A DNA stretch of 64,000 bases, from contig NZ_JZEX01000157.1 in the NCBI RefSeq assembly GCF_000969415.1, positions 1-64,000 of the forward strand. Reading direction: 5' to 3'. The notes below the pieces were generated by a model. That model saw nothing but the letters and a program-made list of their open reading frames with translations. It searched no databases and was not told where the DNA came from. Position 1 is the stretch's first letter, and every line of letters begins with the position of its first letter. The translations under genes and the position numbers were made by a program. Positions 30,066 to 38,224 of the stretch are shown piece after piece. This DNA comes from Devosia geojensis (GTDB taxonomy: Bacteria; Pseudomonadota; Alphaproteobacteria; Rhizobiales; Devosiaceae).

Positions 30066-30683
30066 ATGATCGCTCCGCGCCAGAAGATCGTCGCCTTCAC
30101 CGGCAATACGCGCCGTCCGTCGCGCTCGCTCAATCTCGCGGCCCTCATCGCCCGCCGCATCCAGGCGCATCTCGATGCCGACTACAGGCACCTCGATGTG
30201 CTCGATGCCGGCCCCGGGCTCGGCGCGGCGCTCACCCGCAAGCAACTGACGCCCGAGGCGCTCGCGGTGGTCGAGGCTGTGGAGGAGGCGGATATCCTGG
30301 TGGCGGTCAGCCCGGTCTACAAGGGTTCCTATACCGGGCTCTTCAAGCACCTCTTCGATTTCGTCGACATGGATGCGCTGATCGGCCGTCCGGTGGTGAT
30401 CGGGGCCACGGGGGGCGGGCCGCGCCATTCCCTCGTCGTCGAGCATCAAATGCGGCCGCTGTTCGGGTTCTTCTCGGCGCTCACCATTCCCACCGCGATC
30501 TATGCGGAGGACGCGAGCTTTCAGGATGACGAGGTTGCCGATCCGGCGATCCTCGCGCGTGTCGAGGCGGCGGCAGTGCAATGTGCGGAGCTGGCGCGCG
30601 CCGTCGGCCCGCGCCGGCAGCGTGGGGAGGGCGCCAACACACCGGCGGAACAGACGGGCCGCGTCATCCCGCTCAAGAGCTAG
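30066..30683 (+). CDS. NADPH-dependent FMN reductase family protein
   Basis: A flavodoxin-like flavoprotein of 205 aa that uses NAD(P)H to reduce FMN. The first strand ends in FTGNTRRPSRS, the phosphate-binding loop, and VSPVYKGSYTGLFKHLFD is the second family block. The MsuE/SsuE branch, which supplies reduced flavin to sulfonate monooxygenases, is the closest match I can recall, but no sulfonate gene is present, so the physiological partner is unknown. The C-terminal 30 residues are polar. The ribosome binding site is weak (CTAGAAG). It stands alone between tRNA-Asp and the outer-membrane protein genes. Confidence 0.8.
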   Translation: MIAPRQKIVAFTGNTRRPSRSLNLAALIARRIQAHLDADYRHLDVLDAGPGLGAALTRKQLTPEALAVVEAVEEADILVAVSPVYKGSYTGLFKHLFDFVDMDALIGRPVVIGATGGGPRHSLVVEHQMRPLFGFFSALTIPTAIYAEDASFQDDEVADPAILARVEAAAVQCAELARAVGPRRQRGEGANTPAEQTGRVIPLKS

Positions 30684-30873
30684 AAATCACTCTGCGCGCC
30701 ACGCGCCTTGTTTTGGCCCGCCGAGCTCCCAATTTCGTCCTCATAACCTTGTGAGAATTTGCCATGTTGGCGCGGGGCGGCTTCCTGTGCGAACATCGGC
30801 TAGGGACTTGGACCCGATCGGTCTTACGACGCGCAGCGCGTCGTACGCCGAACCGGAGACAAGAGGGACCGCG

Positions 30874-31428
30874 ATGCGCATGATCGGCACGACAGTTCTG
30901 GCCGCTCTCGCCACCGCCCTGACCATGGGCGGCGCGCTCGCCAGCGATGTCCTGACCGTGTCGACCTCGACGGCTCCGGTTGCGGCCGTCCCCGTCCACG
31001 ATGTGCCGAGCTATGACTGGTCGGGCTTTTATGCCGGCATCTTCACCGGCGTGCAGACGGGCGCCGACAGGGGCACGCAATACGGCCTCGGGGTGGGCGC
31101 GGGGGTGAACGTCGCGTTCGACTTCTATCTTGTGGGCGCGGAAGTGACCGTGCAGGGTGTGGCCGGAGACGTCGGCGAGAGCAGCTACGGACAGATCCTC
31201 GGCCGGGCGGGACTCATCGTCAACGACGATCTCGCCATCTACGCGGCCGGCGGCTACGGCATCGATCTGGGCGCGCCGGACGCCGAGGACTATCTCATGG
31301 GGGCGGGTGTCGAGCTGATGCTCAACGACAGCGTCTCGTTCCGTGCGCAATATCTTCACGGCTTCCCGGCTACGTCCGACGGGGAAGACAGGAATCAGTT
31401 CACGCTCGGCGCGAGCTACCATTTCTAG
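30874..31428 (+). CDS. Outer-membrane beta-barrel protein (first of a tandem pair)
   Basis: A secreted protein of 184 aa. The signal peptide ends after GGALA, and the mature protein is a small beta barrel in the style of Omp25/Omp31 or OmpW-like porins (WSGFYAGIF near its start, a common rhizobial opening). It closes with FTLGASYHF, with an aromatic final residue for assembly by the Bam complex. It is similar in plan and motifs to the next gene (WSGFYAG/WEGLYTG, YAAGG, final YHF), so the two are likely tandem duplicates. AAGAGGG lies at good distance before ATG 30874. A hairpin at 31440-31466 follows the stop codon. Confidence 0.82.
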   Translation: MRMIGTTVLAALATALTMGGALASDVLTVSTSTAPVAAVPVHDVPSYDWSGFYAGIFTGVQTGADRGTQYGLGVGAGVNVAFDFYLVGAEVTVQGVAGDVGESSYGQILGRAGLIVNDDLAIYAAGGYGIDLGAPDAEDYLMGAGVELMLNDSVSFRAQYLHGFPATSDGEDRNQFTLGASYHF

Positions 31429-31439
31429 GGGCAGGGGAC

Positions 31440-31466
31440 TGGCGCGATTCGGACGGATTCGCGCCA
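31440..31466 (+). terminator. Hairpin after the first outer-membrane protein gene
   Basis: An 8-bp stem TGGCGCGA (31440-31447) with TCGCGCCA (31459-31466). No T-run follows, so it could be a weak terminator or an mRNA-stabilising element. Confidence 0.45.
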
Positions 31467-31518
31467 TATGCAACCCTCCCAAACCCGCAGAAGCGCGCAA
31501 TTTTATTCAATTGTGTCT

Positions 31519-31598
31519 CAAATTGGGCCAGTAGCGCGACCTTCGCGCAACACTCACCCTCAAATGGTCATCAATTCTTATCCGCACTGCCCAATTTG
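31519..31598 (+). promoter_or_regulatory. Long-range inverted repeat upstream of the second outer-membrane protein gene
   Basis: CAAATTGGGCCAG (31519-31531) and CTGCCCAATTTG (31587-31598) can pair over 12 bp with one bulged base. Whether it is in the leader or upstream of the promoter is not clear. Confidence 0.35.
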
Positions 31599-31679
31599 GG
31601 GTAGAACGGGGTTGTCAGTCGGTGAGGGCTGAGGCATTTATCAGTCCGACTACGGTTAACTCTACTAGGAGTGCAAGAT

Positions 31680-32246
31680 ATGTTTGTACGTTCGCTCACC
31701 CTCGGCGTTGCTGCTGCCGCGCTGATGGCCTCGGGAGCCCAGGCTGCCGATCTTTTCGTGCCGACCACGCCCGAGCCGGTCTACACCGCCCCTGCTGCTT
31801 TCAACTGGGAAGGTCTCTACACCGGCGTCGAGCTCGGCGGCTTCTTCTATGACGACGAGACCTACGGCGTTGTCGGCGGTGTCGTCGGTGCCAACTTCAT
31901 CCCGATGGACCCGATCCTCGTCGGTATCGAAATCCAGGCCGACTACATCTGGGGCAATGACGAAGACGCTGGTCTCGTCCTGGCTCTCGGCCGCGTCGGT
32001 GCCGTCGTGACCGATCAGGTCCTCGTCTACGCCGCTGGCGGTGTTGGCTCGATCTTCGCCAACGACGAGAGCGAAATGGTCTATGCTCTCGGTGCTGGCG
32101 TCGAGTTCGCCGTCACCCAGAACATCTCGCTGCGTGGCGAAGTGCTCGGCATCGGCGACTTCGACGACGGCAACCTGCCGCTCGTCTCGGACGACGACTT
32201 CTTCGACGCCGCCAAGGCGACCGTTGGCGTGTTCTACCACTTCTAA
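31680..32246 (+). CDS. Outer-membrane beta-barrel protein (second of the tandem pair)
   Basis: A 188-aa secreted barrel protein: signal peptide ending SGAQA-A, then WEGLYTGVEL, and a final TVGVFYHF. Its codon choice differs visibly from its neighbours (many GCT, GGT and GTC codons), a sign of very high expression. A good TAGGAG ribosome binding site precedes ATG 31680, and two strong terminators follow. It is likely an abundant outer-membrane protein similar to Omp25/RopB types. Acidic residues (DDET, DEDA, DDD) are frequent. Function beyond structure is not evident. Confidence 0.82.
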   Translation: MFVRSLTLGVAAAALMASGAQAADLFVPTTPEPVYTAPAAFNWEGLYTGVELGGFFYDDETYGVVGGVVGANFIPMDPILVGIEIQADYIWGNDEDAGLVLALGRVGAVVTDQVLVYAAGGVGSIFANDESEMVYALGAGVEFAVTQNISLRGEVLGIGDFDDGNLPLVSDDDFFDAAKATVGVFYHF

Positions 32247-32305
32247 GCGGGCGACACGTCAAGCTGCCCGGGCTTGATAGTCCGGACAACGTCTTGCTCT
32301 CAATT

Positions 32306-32336
32306 CGGCGAACCGGCAACGGTTCGCCGTTTTGTT
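32306..32336 (+). terminator. Intrinsic terminator 1 of the outer-membrane protein gene
   Basis: A perfect 10-bp stem CGGCGAACCG (32306-32315), a GCAA tetraloop, the complement (32320-32329), then TTTTGTT. Confidence 0.9.
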
Positions 32337-32345
32337 GGAGCTGCA

Positions 32346-32373
32346 AAAGGCCTCGCAAACGCGGGGCCTTTTT
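32346..32373 (+). terminator. Intrinsic terminator 2 of the outer-membrane protein gene
   Basis: An 11-bp stem (32346-32356 with 32361-32371, one G-T pair), AAAC loop, then TTTTTCGTTTT. It backs up the first terminator 10 nt downstream. Confidence 0.85.
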
Positions 32374-32637
32374 CGTTTTCGGACCCTTCCGACAGATGAC
32401 CTACTGTGGCCTCTGGCCCTCCTGCAGCAGGGGGCGCGGCATGCTCATCCGCCGCTGTTCGAGGGGTGGTGGAATCTCCAATAGATGATGTTTATGGTCA
32501 TATTTTCTTTCCCTTGAAACGATGCCGGGGAAGGTATAGGCCCTACCCATCAACACCGCGTCGGTGCAGGGGGCCCCAATCGCCTGTGCGCCCGCGCGAC
32601 CCGGCCGCCCCGGCCGGCACGGAACACAGGCTGCCGC
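32374..32637. other. Upstream region of the nuo operon without gene
   Basis: No gene is seen in these 264 bp. They contain the putative nuo promoter (32514-32540) and a CCGGCCG/CGGCCGG inverted repeat near 32601-32617 close to the nuoA start. Confidence 0.5.
32514..32540 (+). promoter_or_regulatory. Possible promoter of the nuo operon
   Basis: TTGAAA (32514-32519) and TATAGG (32535-32540), spaced by 15 nt, a somewhat short distance. A start near 32547 would give a leader of about 90 nt before nuoA. Confidence 0.35.
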
Positions 32638-33003
32638 ATGACTGATCTGCTCAGCGAATATTTGCCGATCGCTGTCTTCATAGGACTGGCCGGCGTCATT
32701 GGCTTGGCGCTTCTCGTCGCCCCCTTCCTCGTCGCCGTCAAAAATCCCGACCCGGAAAAGGTTTCCGCGTTCGAAGCGGGCTTCGACGCCTTCGACGACG
32801 CACGCATGAAGGTGGACGTCCGATTCTATCTGGTGTCGATCCTCTTCATCATCTTCGACCTGGAAGTGGCATTCCTCTTTCCGTGGGCGGTGGCGTTCCA
32901 CGACGTGGGCTGGTTCGGTTTCTGGTCGATGATCATCTTCCTGCTCGTGCTGACGGTCGGGTTCATCTACGAGTGGCGTAAAGGAGCTCTGGAATGGGAT
33001 TGA
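32638..33003 (+). CDS. nuoA: NADH-quinone oxidoreductase subunit A
   Basis: A 121-aa membrane subunit at the junction of complex I's two arms. Three helices are seen (about 10-32, 62-82 and 88-110), with the long conserved loop between the first and second containing the [13 protein letters not shown] segment, an essential part of the quinone-site gating. It ends 10 nt after nuoB begins. It is the first gene of the 14-gene nuo operon, in the standard order. Confidence 0.97.
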   Translation: MTDLLSEYLPIAVFIGLAGVIGLALLVAPFLVAVKNPDPEKVSAFEAGFDAFDDARMKVDVRFYLVSILFIIFDLEVAFLFPWAVAFHDVGWFGFWSMIIFLLVLTVGFIYEWRKGALEWD

Positions 33004-33575
33004 GCCAGGACAACGGCGTGCTGGTTGCACCGCGTCCGACCGGCGCACTCGATCCGCGTACCGGCAAGGCTGTCGGCGCAGACGATCCGTTCTTCACCGG
33101 TGTCAGCGACGAGCTTGCCGACAAGGGATTCCTCGTCACCACCGTCTCGCAGCTCATCACCTGGGCGCGCACGGGCTCTCTCATGTGGATGCAGACGGGC
33201 CTGGCATGCTGCGCGGTCGAGATGATGCAGATGTCGATGCCGCGCTACGACATCGAGCGATTCGGCACCGCTCCGCGCGCGTCACCGCGCCAGTCGGACG
33301 TGCTGATCGTTGCGGGCACGCTCACCAACAAGATGGCGCCGGCGCTGCGCAAGGTCTACGACCAGATGCCCGAGCCGCGCTATGTCATCTCGATGGGCAG
33401 CTGCGCCAATGGCGGGGGCTACTACCACTATTCCTATTCGGTGGTGCGCGGGTGCGATCGCGTGCTGCCGGTGGACATTTACGTGCCGGGTTGCCCGCCG
33501 ACCGCTGAGGCTCTGCTTTACGGCATCCTCCTGTTGCAGAAGAAGATTCGCCGCGACGGCACCATCGAGAGATAG
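32994..33575 (+). CDS. nuoB: NADH-quinone oxidoreductase subunit B
   Basis: The 193-aa peripheral subunit that holds the terminal iron-sulfur cluster N2 next to the quinone site. The ligands are the tandem cysteines in GLACCAVEM and the cysteines in MGSCANGGG and VPGCPPTAE. The start overlaps the last 10 nt of nuoA, indicating translational coupling. Residues 1-30 are a variable N-terminal tail. Confidence 0.97.
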   Translation: MGLSQDNGVLVAPRPTGALDPRTGKAVGADDPFFTGVSDELADKGFLVTTVSQLITWARTGSLMWMQTGLACCAVEMMQMSMPRYDIERFGTAPRASPRQSDVLIVAGTLTNKMAPALRKVYDQMPEPRYVISMGSCANGGGYYHYSYSVVRGCDRVLPVDIYVPGCPPTAEALLYGILLLQKKIRRDGTIER

Positions 33576-33584
33576 GCGGCAGCC

Positions 33585-34202
33585 ATGGACGAGATCATTC
33601 AAGTCGAGCCGCTGGCTGAACTTGGCGAACATATCGCGCGCGCGCTGGGCGAGGCGGTCGTCTCCCATGAGGTGACGTTCGGCGAGTTGACCGTGACGGT
33701 CGCATGCGACTCAATCGTCGAGGTCGCGACGTTCCTGCGCGACGATCCGTCGTGCCGGTTCATCAGCTTCATCGACGTGTGCGGGGCCGACTATCCGGAG
33801 CGCGAGCGACGCTTCGACGTGGTCTACCATTTCCTCAGCCCGCATCTCAATCAGCGTGTCCGCGTCAAGCTCGAGGCTGACGACATCGAGCCGGTGCCGA
33901 GCATCACGGGCGTGTTCCCGGGCGCCAACTGGTTTGAGCGCGAGACCTATGACCTTTACGGCGTGCTGTTCTCCGGTCATCCGGATCTGCGCCGCATCCT
34001 GACCGACTACGGCTTCGACGGGCATCCGCTGCGCAAGGACTTCCCGCTCACCGGGTTCGTCGAGGTGCGCTACGACGAGGAACGCAAGCGTGTGGTCTAT
34101 CAGCCGGTCAAGCTGACGCAGGAATTCCGTTCGTTCGATTACCTGTCGCCGTGGGAAGGCACGGACTACGTGCTGCCGGGCGACGAGAAGGCGAAGCAGT
34201 AA
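33585..34202 (+). CDS. nuoC: NADH-quinone oxidoreductase subunit C
   Basis: A 205-aa peripheral subunit (the 30-kDa family). The family signature [31 protein letters not shown] block lies at about 125-150 (ERETYDLYG then FSGHPDLRR). It is separate from nuoD, as usual in alphaproteobacteria, not fused as in E. coli. Its TAA stop shares one base with the nuoD start. Confidence 0.97.
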   Translation: MDEIIQVEPLAELGEHIARALGEAVVSHEVTFGELTVTVACDSIVEVATFLRDDPSCRFISFIDVCGADYPERERRFDVVYHFLSPHLNQRVRVKLEADDIEPVPSITGVFPGANWFERETYDLYGVLFSGHPDLRRILTDYGFDGHPLRKDFPLTGFVEVRYDEERKRVVYQPVKLTQEFRSFDYLSPWEGTDYVLPGDEKAKQ

Positions 34203-35392
34203 TGTCCGAAGTCGAAGTCCGCAATTTCACGCTCAATTTCGGTCCGGTGCACCCCTCCGCACACGGCGTGCTTCGTCTTATTCTGGAGCTCGACGGGGAA
34301 CTGGTCGAACGGGTCGATCCGCATGTTGGGCTGCTGCACCGCGGCACCGAAAAGCTCATCGAGTATAAGACCTACCTGCAGGCCATCCCCTATTTCGACC
34401 GGCTCGATTATGTCGCGCCGATGAATCAGGAGCATGCCTTCGCGCTTGCCGTCGAGAAGCTCCTCGGCATCGAGGTGCCGCGGCGCGGTCAGCTCATCCG
34501 CGTGCTCTATTGCGAGATCGGGCGGTTGCTTGCCCACCTGATGAACGTGACGACGCAGGCGATGGACATCGGCGCGCTCACCCCGCCGCTCTGGGGGTTC
34601 GAGCAGCGCGAGAAGCTGATGGTCTTCTATGAGCGCGCTTCGGGCGCGCGCATGCACGCGGCCTATTTCCGGCCGGGCGGCGTGCACCAGGACTTGCCGC
34701 AGGCGCTGATCGACGACATCGAGGTTTTCTGCGACGAGTTTCCGAAAGCCCTCGACGACATCGACCGGCTTTTGACCGAGAACCGCATCTTCAAGCAGCG
34801 CAACGTCGACATCGGCGTGGTGCCGCTGGAGGACGCCTGGGGCTACGGTTTCTCCGGCGTCATGGTGCGCGGCTCGGGCGCGGCGTGGGACCTGCGCAAG
34901 GCCCAGCCCTACGAGTGCTACGACGAGATGGATTTTGACATTCCCGTCGGCAAGAACGGCGACTGCTACGACCGGTACCTGGTGCGCATGGAAGAGATGC
35001 GTCAGGCCAACCGGATCATGAAGCAGTGCATCGCCAAGCTGAATGCGCCGGAAGGCAAGGGCCCCGTCTCCTCGCTCGACGGCAAGGTGGTGCCGCCGAG
35101 CCGCGGCGAGATGAAGCGCTCGATGGAAGCTCTCATCCACCACTTCAAGCTCTATACCGAGGGCTACAAGGTGCCGGCCGGCGAGGTCTATGCCGCCGTT
35201 GAAGCCCCCAAGGGCGAGTTCGGCGTCTACCTGGTGTCGGATGGCACCAACAAGCCCTATCGCTGCAAGATCCGGGCTCCCGGCTTCGCCCATCTGCAGG
35301 CCATGGATTACCTCTGCAAGGGCCACATGCTGGCCGACGTTGCGGCGATCCTGGGTTCGCTCGACATCGTGTTCGGAGAGGTTGATCGCTGA
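34202..35392 (+). CDS. nuoD: NADH-quinone oxidoreductase subunit D
   Basis: The 396-aa 49-kDa-family subunit that forms the quinone chamber with NuoB. It has the N-terminal [12 protein letters not shown] and the conserved [12 protein letters not shown] and [16 protein letters not shown] segments. The ATG at 34202 overlaps the nuoC stop; the frame is open upstream only because it overlaps nuoC. Its stop overlaps the nuoE start (TGATG). Confidence 0.97.
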   Translation: MSEVEVRNFTLNFGPVHPSAHGVLRLILELDGELVERVDPHVGLLHRGTEKLIEYKTYLQAIPYFDRLDYVAPMNQEHAFALAVEKLLGIEVPRRGQLIRVLYCEIGRLLAHLMNVTTQAMDIGALTPPLWGFEQREKLMVFYERASGARMHAAYFRPGGVHQDLPQALIDDIEVFCDEFPKALDDIDRLLTENRIFKQRNVDIGVVPLEDAWGYGFSGVMVRGSGAAWDLRKAQPYECYDEMDFDIPVGKNGDCYDRYLVRMEEMRQANRIMKQCIAKLNAPEGKGPVSSLDGKVVPPSRGEMKRSMEALIHHFKLYTEGYKVPAGEVYAAVEAPKGEFGVYLVSDGTNKPYRCKIRAPGFAHLQAMDYLCKGHMLADVAAILGSLDIVFGEVDR

Positions 35393-36705
35393 TGGTTGCG
35401 CGTCGCCTTGCGGAAGATTCGGTCCAGCCGGCCGAATTCGCCTTCAACAATGACAACGCCCAGTGGGCGGAAAAGCGCATCGCGCTTTACCCGGTCGGTC
35501 GGCAGCAGTCTGCGGTCATTCCGCTGCTGATGCGTGCGCAGGAGCAGGAAGGCTGGATCAGCCGCGCCGCGATCGAGAAGGTCGCCGCCATGCTCGACAT
35601 GCCCTATATCCGCGTGCTCGAGGTCGCGACGTTCTATACGCAGTTCCAGCTGCAGCCGGTCGGCACGCGCGCCCACATCCAGGTGTGCGGCACGACGCCG
35701 TGCATGCTGCGCGGCGCCGAGGACCTGCGCGCCGTCTGCCAGAAGAAGATTCATCCGGAAGCGCACCATACCAACGAGGATGGCACGCTCTCCTGGGAAG
35801 AGGTCGAGTGCCTCGGGGCGTGCGTCAACGCGCCGATGGTCGCGATCTTCCAGGATACATACGAGGACCTGACGCCGGAGCGGCTCGAGGAGATCATCGA
35901 CGCGTTCGCTGCCGGCAAGGGTGACACCATCAAGCCGGGCACGCAGATCGAGCGGCACAATTCGGCGGCGATTGGCGGGCGCACAAACCTGCTCGAAGAG
36001 CCGACCGCCACGCGCGAAAAGTTCGTTCCGCCCCCGGCGCCGGAAGCTCCTGCCGCACCGGCAGCCCCCGCGGCGCCTGCGCCGGCACCGACGACTGCCG
36101 CCAAGCCCAAGGATGTGACGGCGGAATCGGCTCCGGCGCTCAAGGAACCGGCCCGCAAGGGCGCCAAGGTCTCGCAGGCCAAGGCCGAGGGCGAGCGTCT
36201 GCAGGCCGATGTCGAGGCAAAGGCGAACGGCAAGCCGAATACGGCGATGCGCGAAGGGGCTGTCGGTTCCGAAGCCGAGGGCGGCAAGGTCGATACCGGC
36301 AAGGCGCCGGGCAAGCGCACGCGGGCCGTTCCCGCAGAGGGCGCGGCTTCCGCGGGCACGGCCAAGGCCCCGGTCCGCAAGGTCAAAGGCGCCGATCCCG
36401 CCGAAGTCAGCCCGTCGGCCGACAAGGGTGGCATCGCGCCACTCTTTACCGCGCCGGTCGGTCCCAAGGACGACCTGAAGCTCATCTCGGGCGTCGGCCC
36501 GGTGCTGGAAGGCAAGCTCAACGCACTCGGCATCACCAAATATGCGCAGGTCGCCGCCTTCAAGAAGGCGGACATCGCGCGTGTCGATGCCGTGCTCAAC
36601 TTCCGGGGCCGGATCGAGCGCGACGAGTGGGTGAAGCAGGCCAAGGCGCTCGCCAAGGGCGGGGTCGAGGAATACCGCAAGGTGTTCGGAAAGGACCCGC
36701 GCTAA
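35392..36705 (+). CDS. nuoE: NADH-quinone oxidoreductase subunit E with C-terminal helix-hairpin-helix extension
   Basis: The 24-kDa-family subunit with the [2Fe-2S] cluster N1a, liganded by cysteines in CGTTPC and ECLGAC, near the NADH site. The protein is 437 aa, more than twice the usual length: the core is about 1-200, then comes a long Ala/Pro/Lys/Glu-rich linker (about 200-355), then a helix-hairpin-helix-type domain (about 360-437) beginning [17 protein letters not shown]. The extension is known in rhizobial NuoE proteins; its role is unknown. ATG 35392 overlaps the nuoD stop. Confidence 0.95.
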   Translation: MVARRLAEDSVQPAEFAFNNDNAQWAEKRIALYPVGRQQSAVIPLLMRAQEQEGWISRAAIEKVAAMLDMPYIRVLEVATFYTQFQLQPVGTRAHIQVCGTTPCMLRGAEDLRAVCQKKIHPEAHHTNEDGTLSWEEVECLGACVNAPMVAIFQDTYEDLTPERLEEIIDAFAAGKGDTIKPGTQIERHNSAAIGGRTNLLEEPTATREKFVPPPAPEAPAAPAAPAAPAPAPTTAAKPKDVTAESAPALKEPARKGAKVSQAKAEGERLQADVEAKANGKPNTAMREGAVGSEAEGGKVDTGKAPGKRTRAVPAEGAASAGTAKAPVRKVKGADPAEVSPSADKGGIAPLFTAPVGPKDDLKLISGVGPVLEGKLNALGITKYAQVAAFKKADIARVDAVLNFRGRIERDEWVKQAKALAKGGVEEYRKVFGKDPR

Positions 36706-36909
36706 ATGGCCGGCCAGAAACTCGCATTCGGCAAGCTCGCCGCCAAGGACTACGCCATGGGCGTTGCGTTCGTGGCGGTCGGCTTTGCCATCGTCTTCGG
36801 GCTGTCGAGCAGCGCCGGGTTCGAGATCGAGCCCTTCCTCCTCGTCATTGCCAGCGTCGTCGTCGGCGCGGTGGCCTGGGTCCAATACTTGCGCAAGCGG
36901 GACGATTGA
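36706..36909 (+). CDS. Small two-helix membrane protein between nuoE and nuoF
   Basis: A 67-aa protein beginning directly after the nuoE stop codon and ending 2 nt before nuoF, so it is translated within the nuo operon. It has a basic N terminus ([14 protein letters not shown]) and two hydrophobic segments (about 18-34 and 43-60), ending in LRKRDD. I know no defined family or function. Its position suggests an assembly factor or an accessory subunit; the charge pattern puts both ends in the cytoplasm. Confidence 0.8.
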   Translation: MAGQKLAFGKLAAKDYAMGVAFVAVGFAIVFGLSSSAGFEIEPFLLVIASVVVGAVAWVQYLRKRDD

Positions 36910-36911
36910 AC

Positions 36912-38219
36912 ATGCTCGCCGATAAAGACCGCATCTTCACCAATCTCTACGGCCAGGGCGACTGGACGCTGGCGGGCGCGCGCAAGCGCGGCGCCTGGGC
37001 GGGCACCCGCGAGTTCATCGACCAGGGGCGCGACTGGATCACCAACGAGGTGAAGGCCTCGGGCTTGCGCGGGCGCGGCGGGGCAGGGTTCCCGACAGCG
37101 CTGAAGTGGACCTTCATGCCCAAGGTCTCGGACGGGCGCCCGCATTACCTGCTGGTCAACGCCGACGAGTCGGAGCCGGGCACCTGCAAGGATCGCGAGA
37201 TCCTGCGCCACGATCCGCACCATCTGGTCGAGGGGTGCCTCTTGGCGGCCCGCGCCATGGATGCGCACCTCGCCTTCATCTATGTGCGCGGCGAGTTCAT
37301 CCGCGAGCGGCAGCGCCTCGAGCATGCCGTGCAGGAGGCCTATGACGCCAAGCTGATCGGCAAGGACAACATCCACGGCTGGGACCTCGACATCATCGTC
37401 CACCACGGCGCCGGCGCCTATATCTGCGGCGAGGAAACGGCGCTGATGGAATCGCTCGAGGGCAAGAAGGGCCAGCCGCGCCTGAAGCCTCCGTTCCCCG
37501 CCGGCATGGGCGTCTACGGCAACCCGACGACGGTCAACAACGTCGAGTCGATCGCGGTGGTGCCGGAGATCCTGCGCCGTTCGGGCGCCTGGTTCGCTTC
37601 GATCGGACGCGCCAACAATACCGGCACGAAGCTCATGTGCGTTTCGGGGCACGTCAACACGCCGGCGACCTTCGAAGAGGCCATGGGCGTCACCTTCGAG
37701 GAGATCATAGAGAAGCACTGCGGCGGCATCCGCGGCGGCTGGGACAACCTGCTTGCCGTCATCCCGGGCGGGGCGTCTGTGCCCTGCGTGCCGGGCGAGA
37801 AAATCCGCAACGCGGTCATGGACTTCGACGGACTTCGTGAAGTCGGGTCTTCGCTCGGCACTGCGGCGGTCATCGTCATGGACAAGTCGACCGACATCAT
37901 CCGGGCGATCTGGCGCCTCTCGGCCTTCTACAAGCACGAGAGCTGCGGCCAGTGCACGCCGTGTCGCGAGGGCACGGGCTGGATGATGCGGGTGATGGAG
38001 CGCATGGTCGAGGGGCGCGCGCAGAAGCGCGAAATCGACATGCTCTTCGAAGTGACCAAGCAGGTCGAAGGCCACACCATCTGCGCGCTCGGCGACGCGG
38101 CGGCCTGGCCGATCCAGGGGCTGATCCGTAACTTCCGCCACGTCATCGAAGAGCGGATCGACGCCTACACCTACAATTCCACGTCCGAGGGCGCCGTACC
38201 CTCGATCGCGGCGGAGTAA
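36912..38219 (+). CDS. nuoF: NADH-quinone oxidoreductase subunit F
   Basis: The 51-kDa-family flavoprotein (435 aa) where NADH is oxidised by FMN. It shows the glycine-rich NADH loop [13 protein letters not shown], the FMN-site [14 protein letters not shown], and the N3 [4Fe-4S] cysteines in [15 protein letters not shown] plus a later Cys in HTICALGD. The ATG at 36912 follows the small membrane protein. The frame extends to 36627, but that part overlaps nuoE. Confidence 0.98.
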   Translation: MLADKDRIFTNLYGQGDWTLAGARKRGAWAGTREFIDQGRDWITNEVKASGLRGRGGAGFPTALKWTFMPKVSDGRPHYLLVNADESEPGTCKDREILRHDPHHLVEGCLLAARAMDAHLAFIYVRGEFIRERQRLEHAVQEAYDAKLIGKDNIHGWDLDIIVHHGAGAYICGEETALMESLEGKKGQPRLKPPFPAGMGVYGNPTTVNNVESIAVVPEILRRSGAWFASIGRANNTGTKLMCVSGHVNTPATFEEAMGVTFEEIIEKHCGGIRGGWDNLLAVIPGGASVPCVPGEKIRNAVMDFDGLREVGSSLGTAAVIVMDKSTDIIRAIWRLSAFYKHESCGQCTPCREGTGWMMRVMERMVEGRAQKREIDMLFEVTKQVEGHTICALGDAAAWPIQGLIRNFRHVIEERIDAYTYNSTSEGAVPSIAAE

Positions 38220-38224
38220 AGCTG

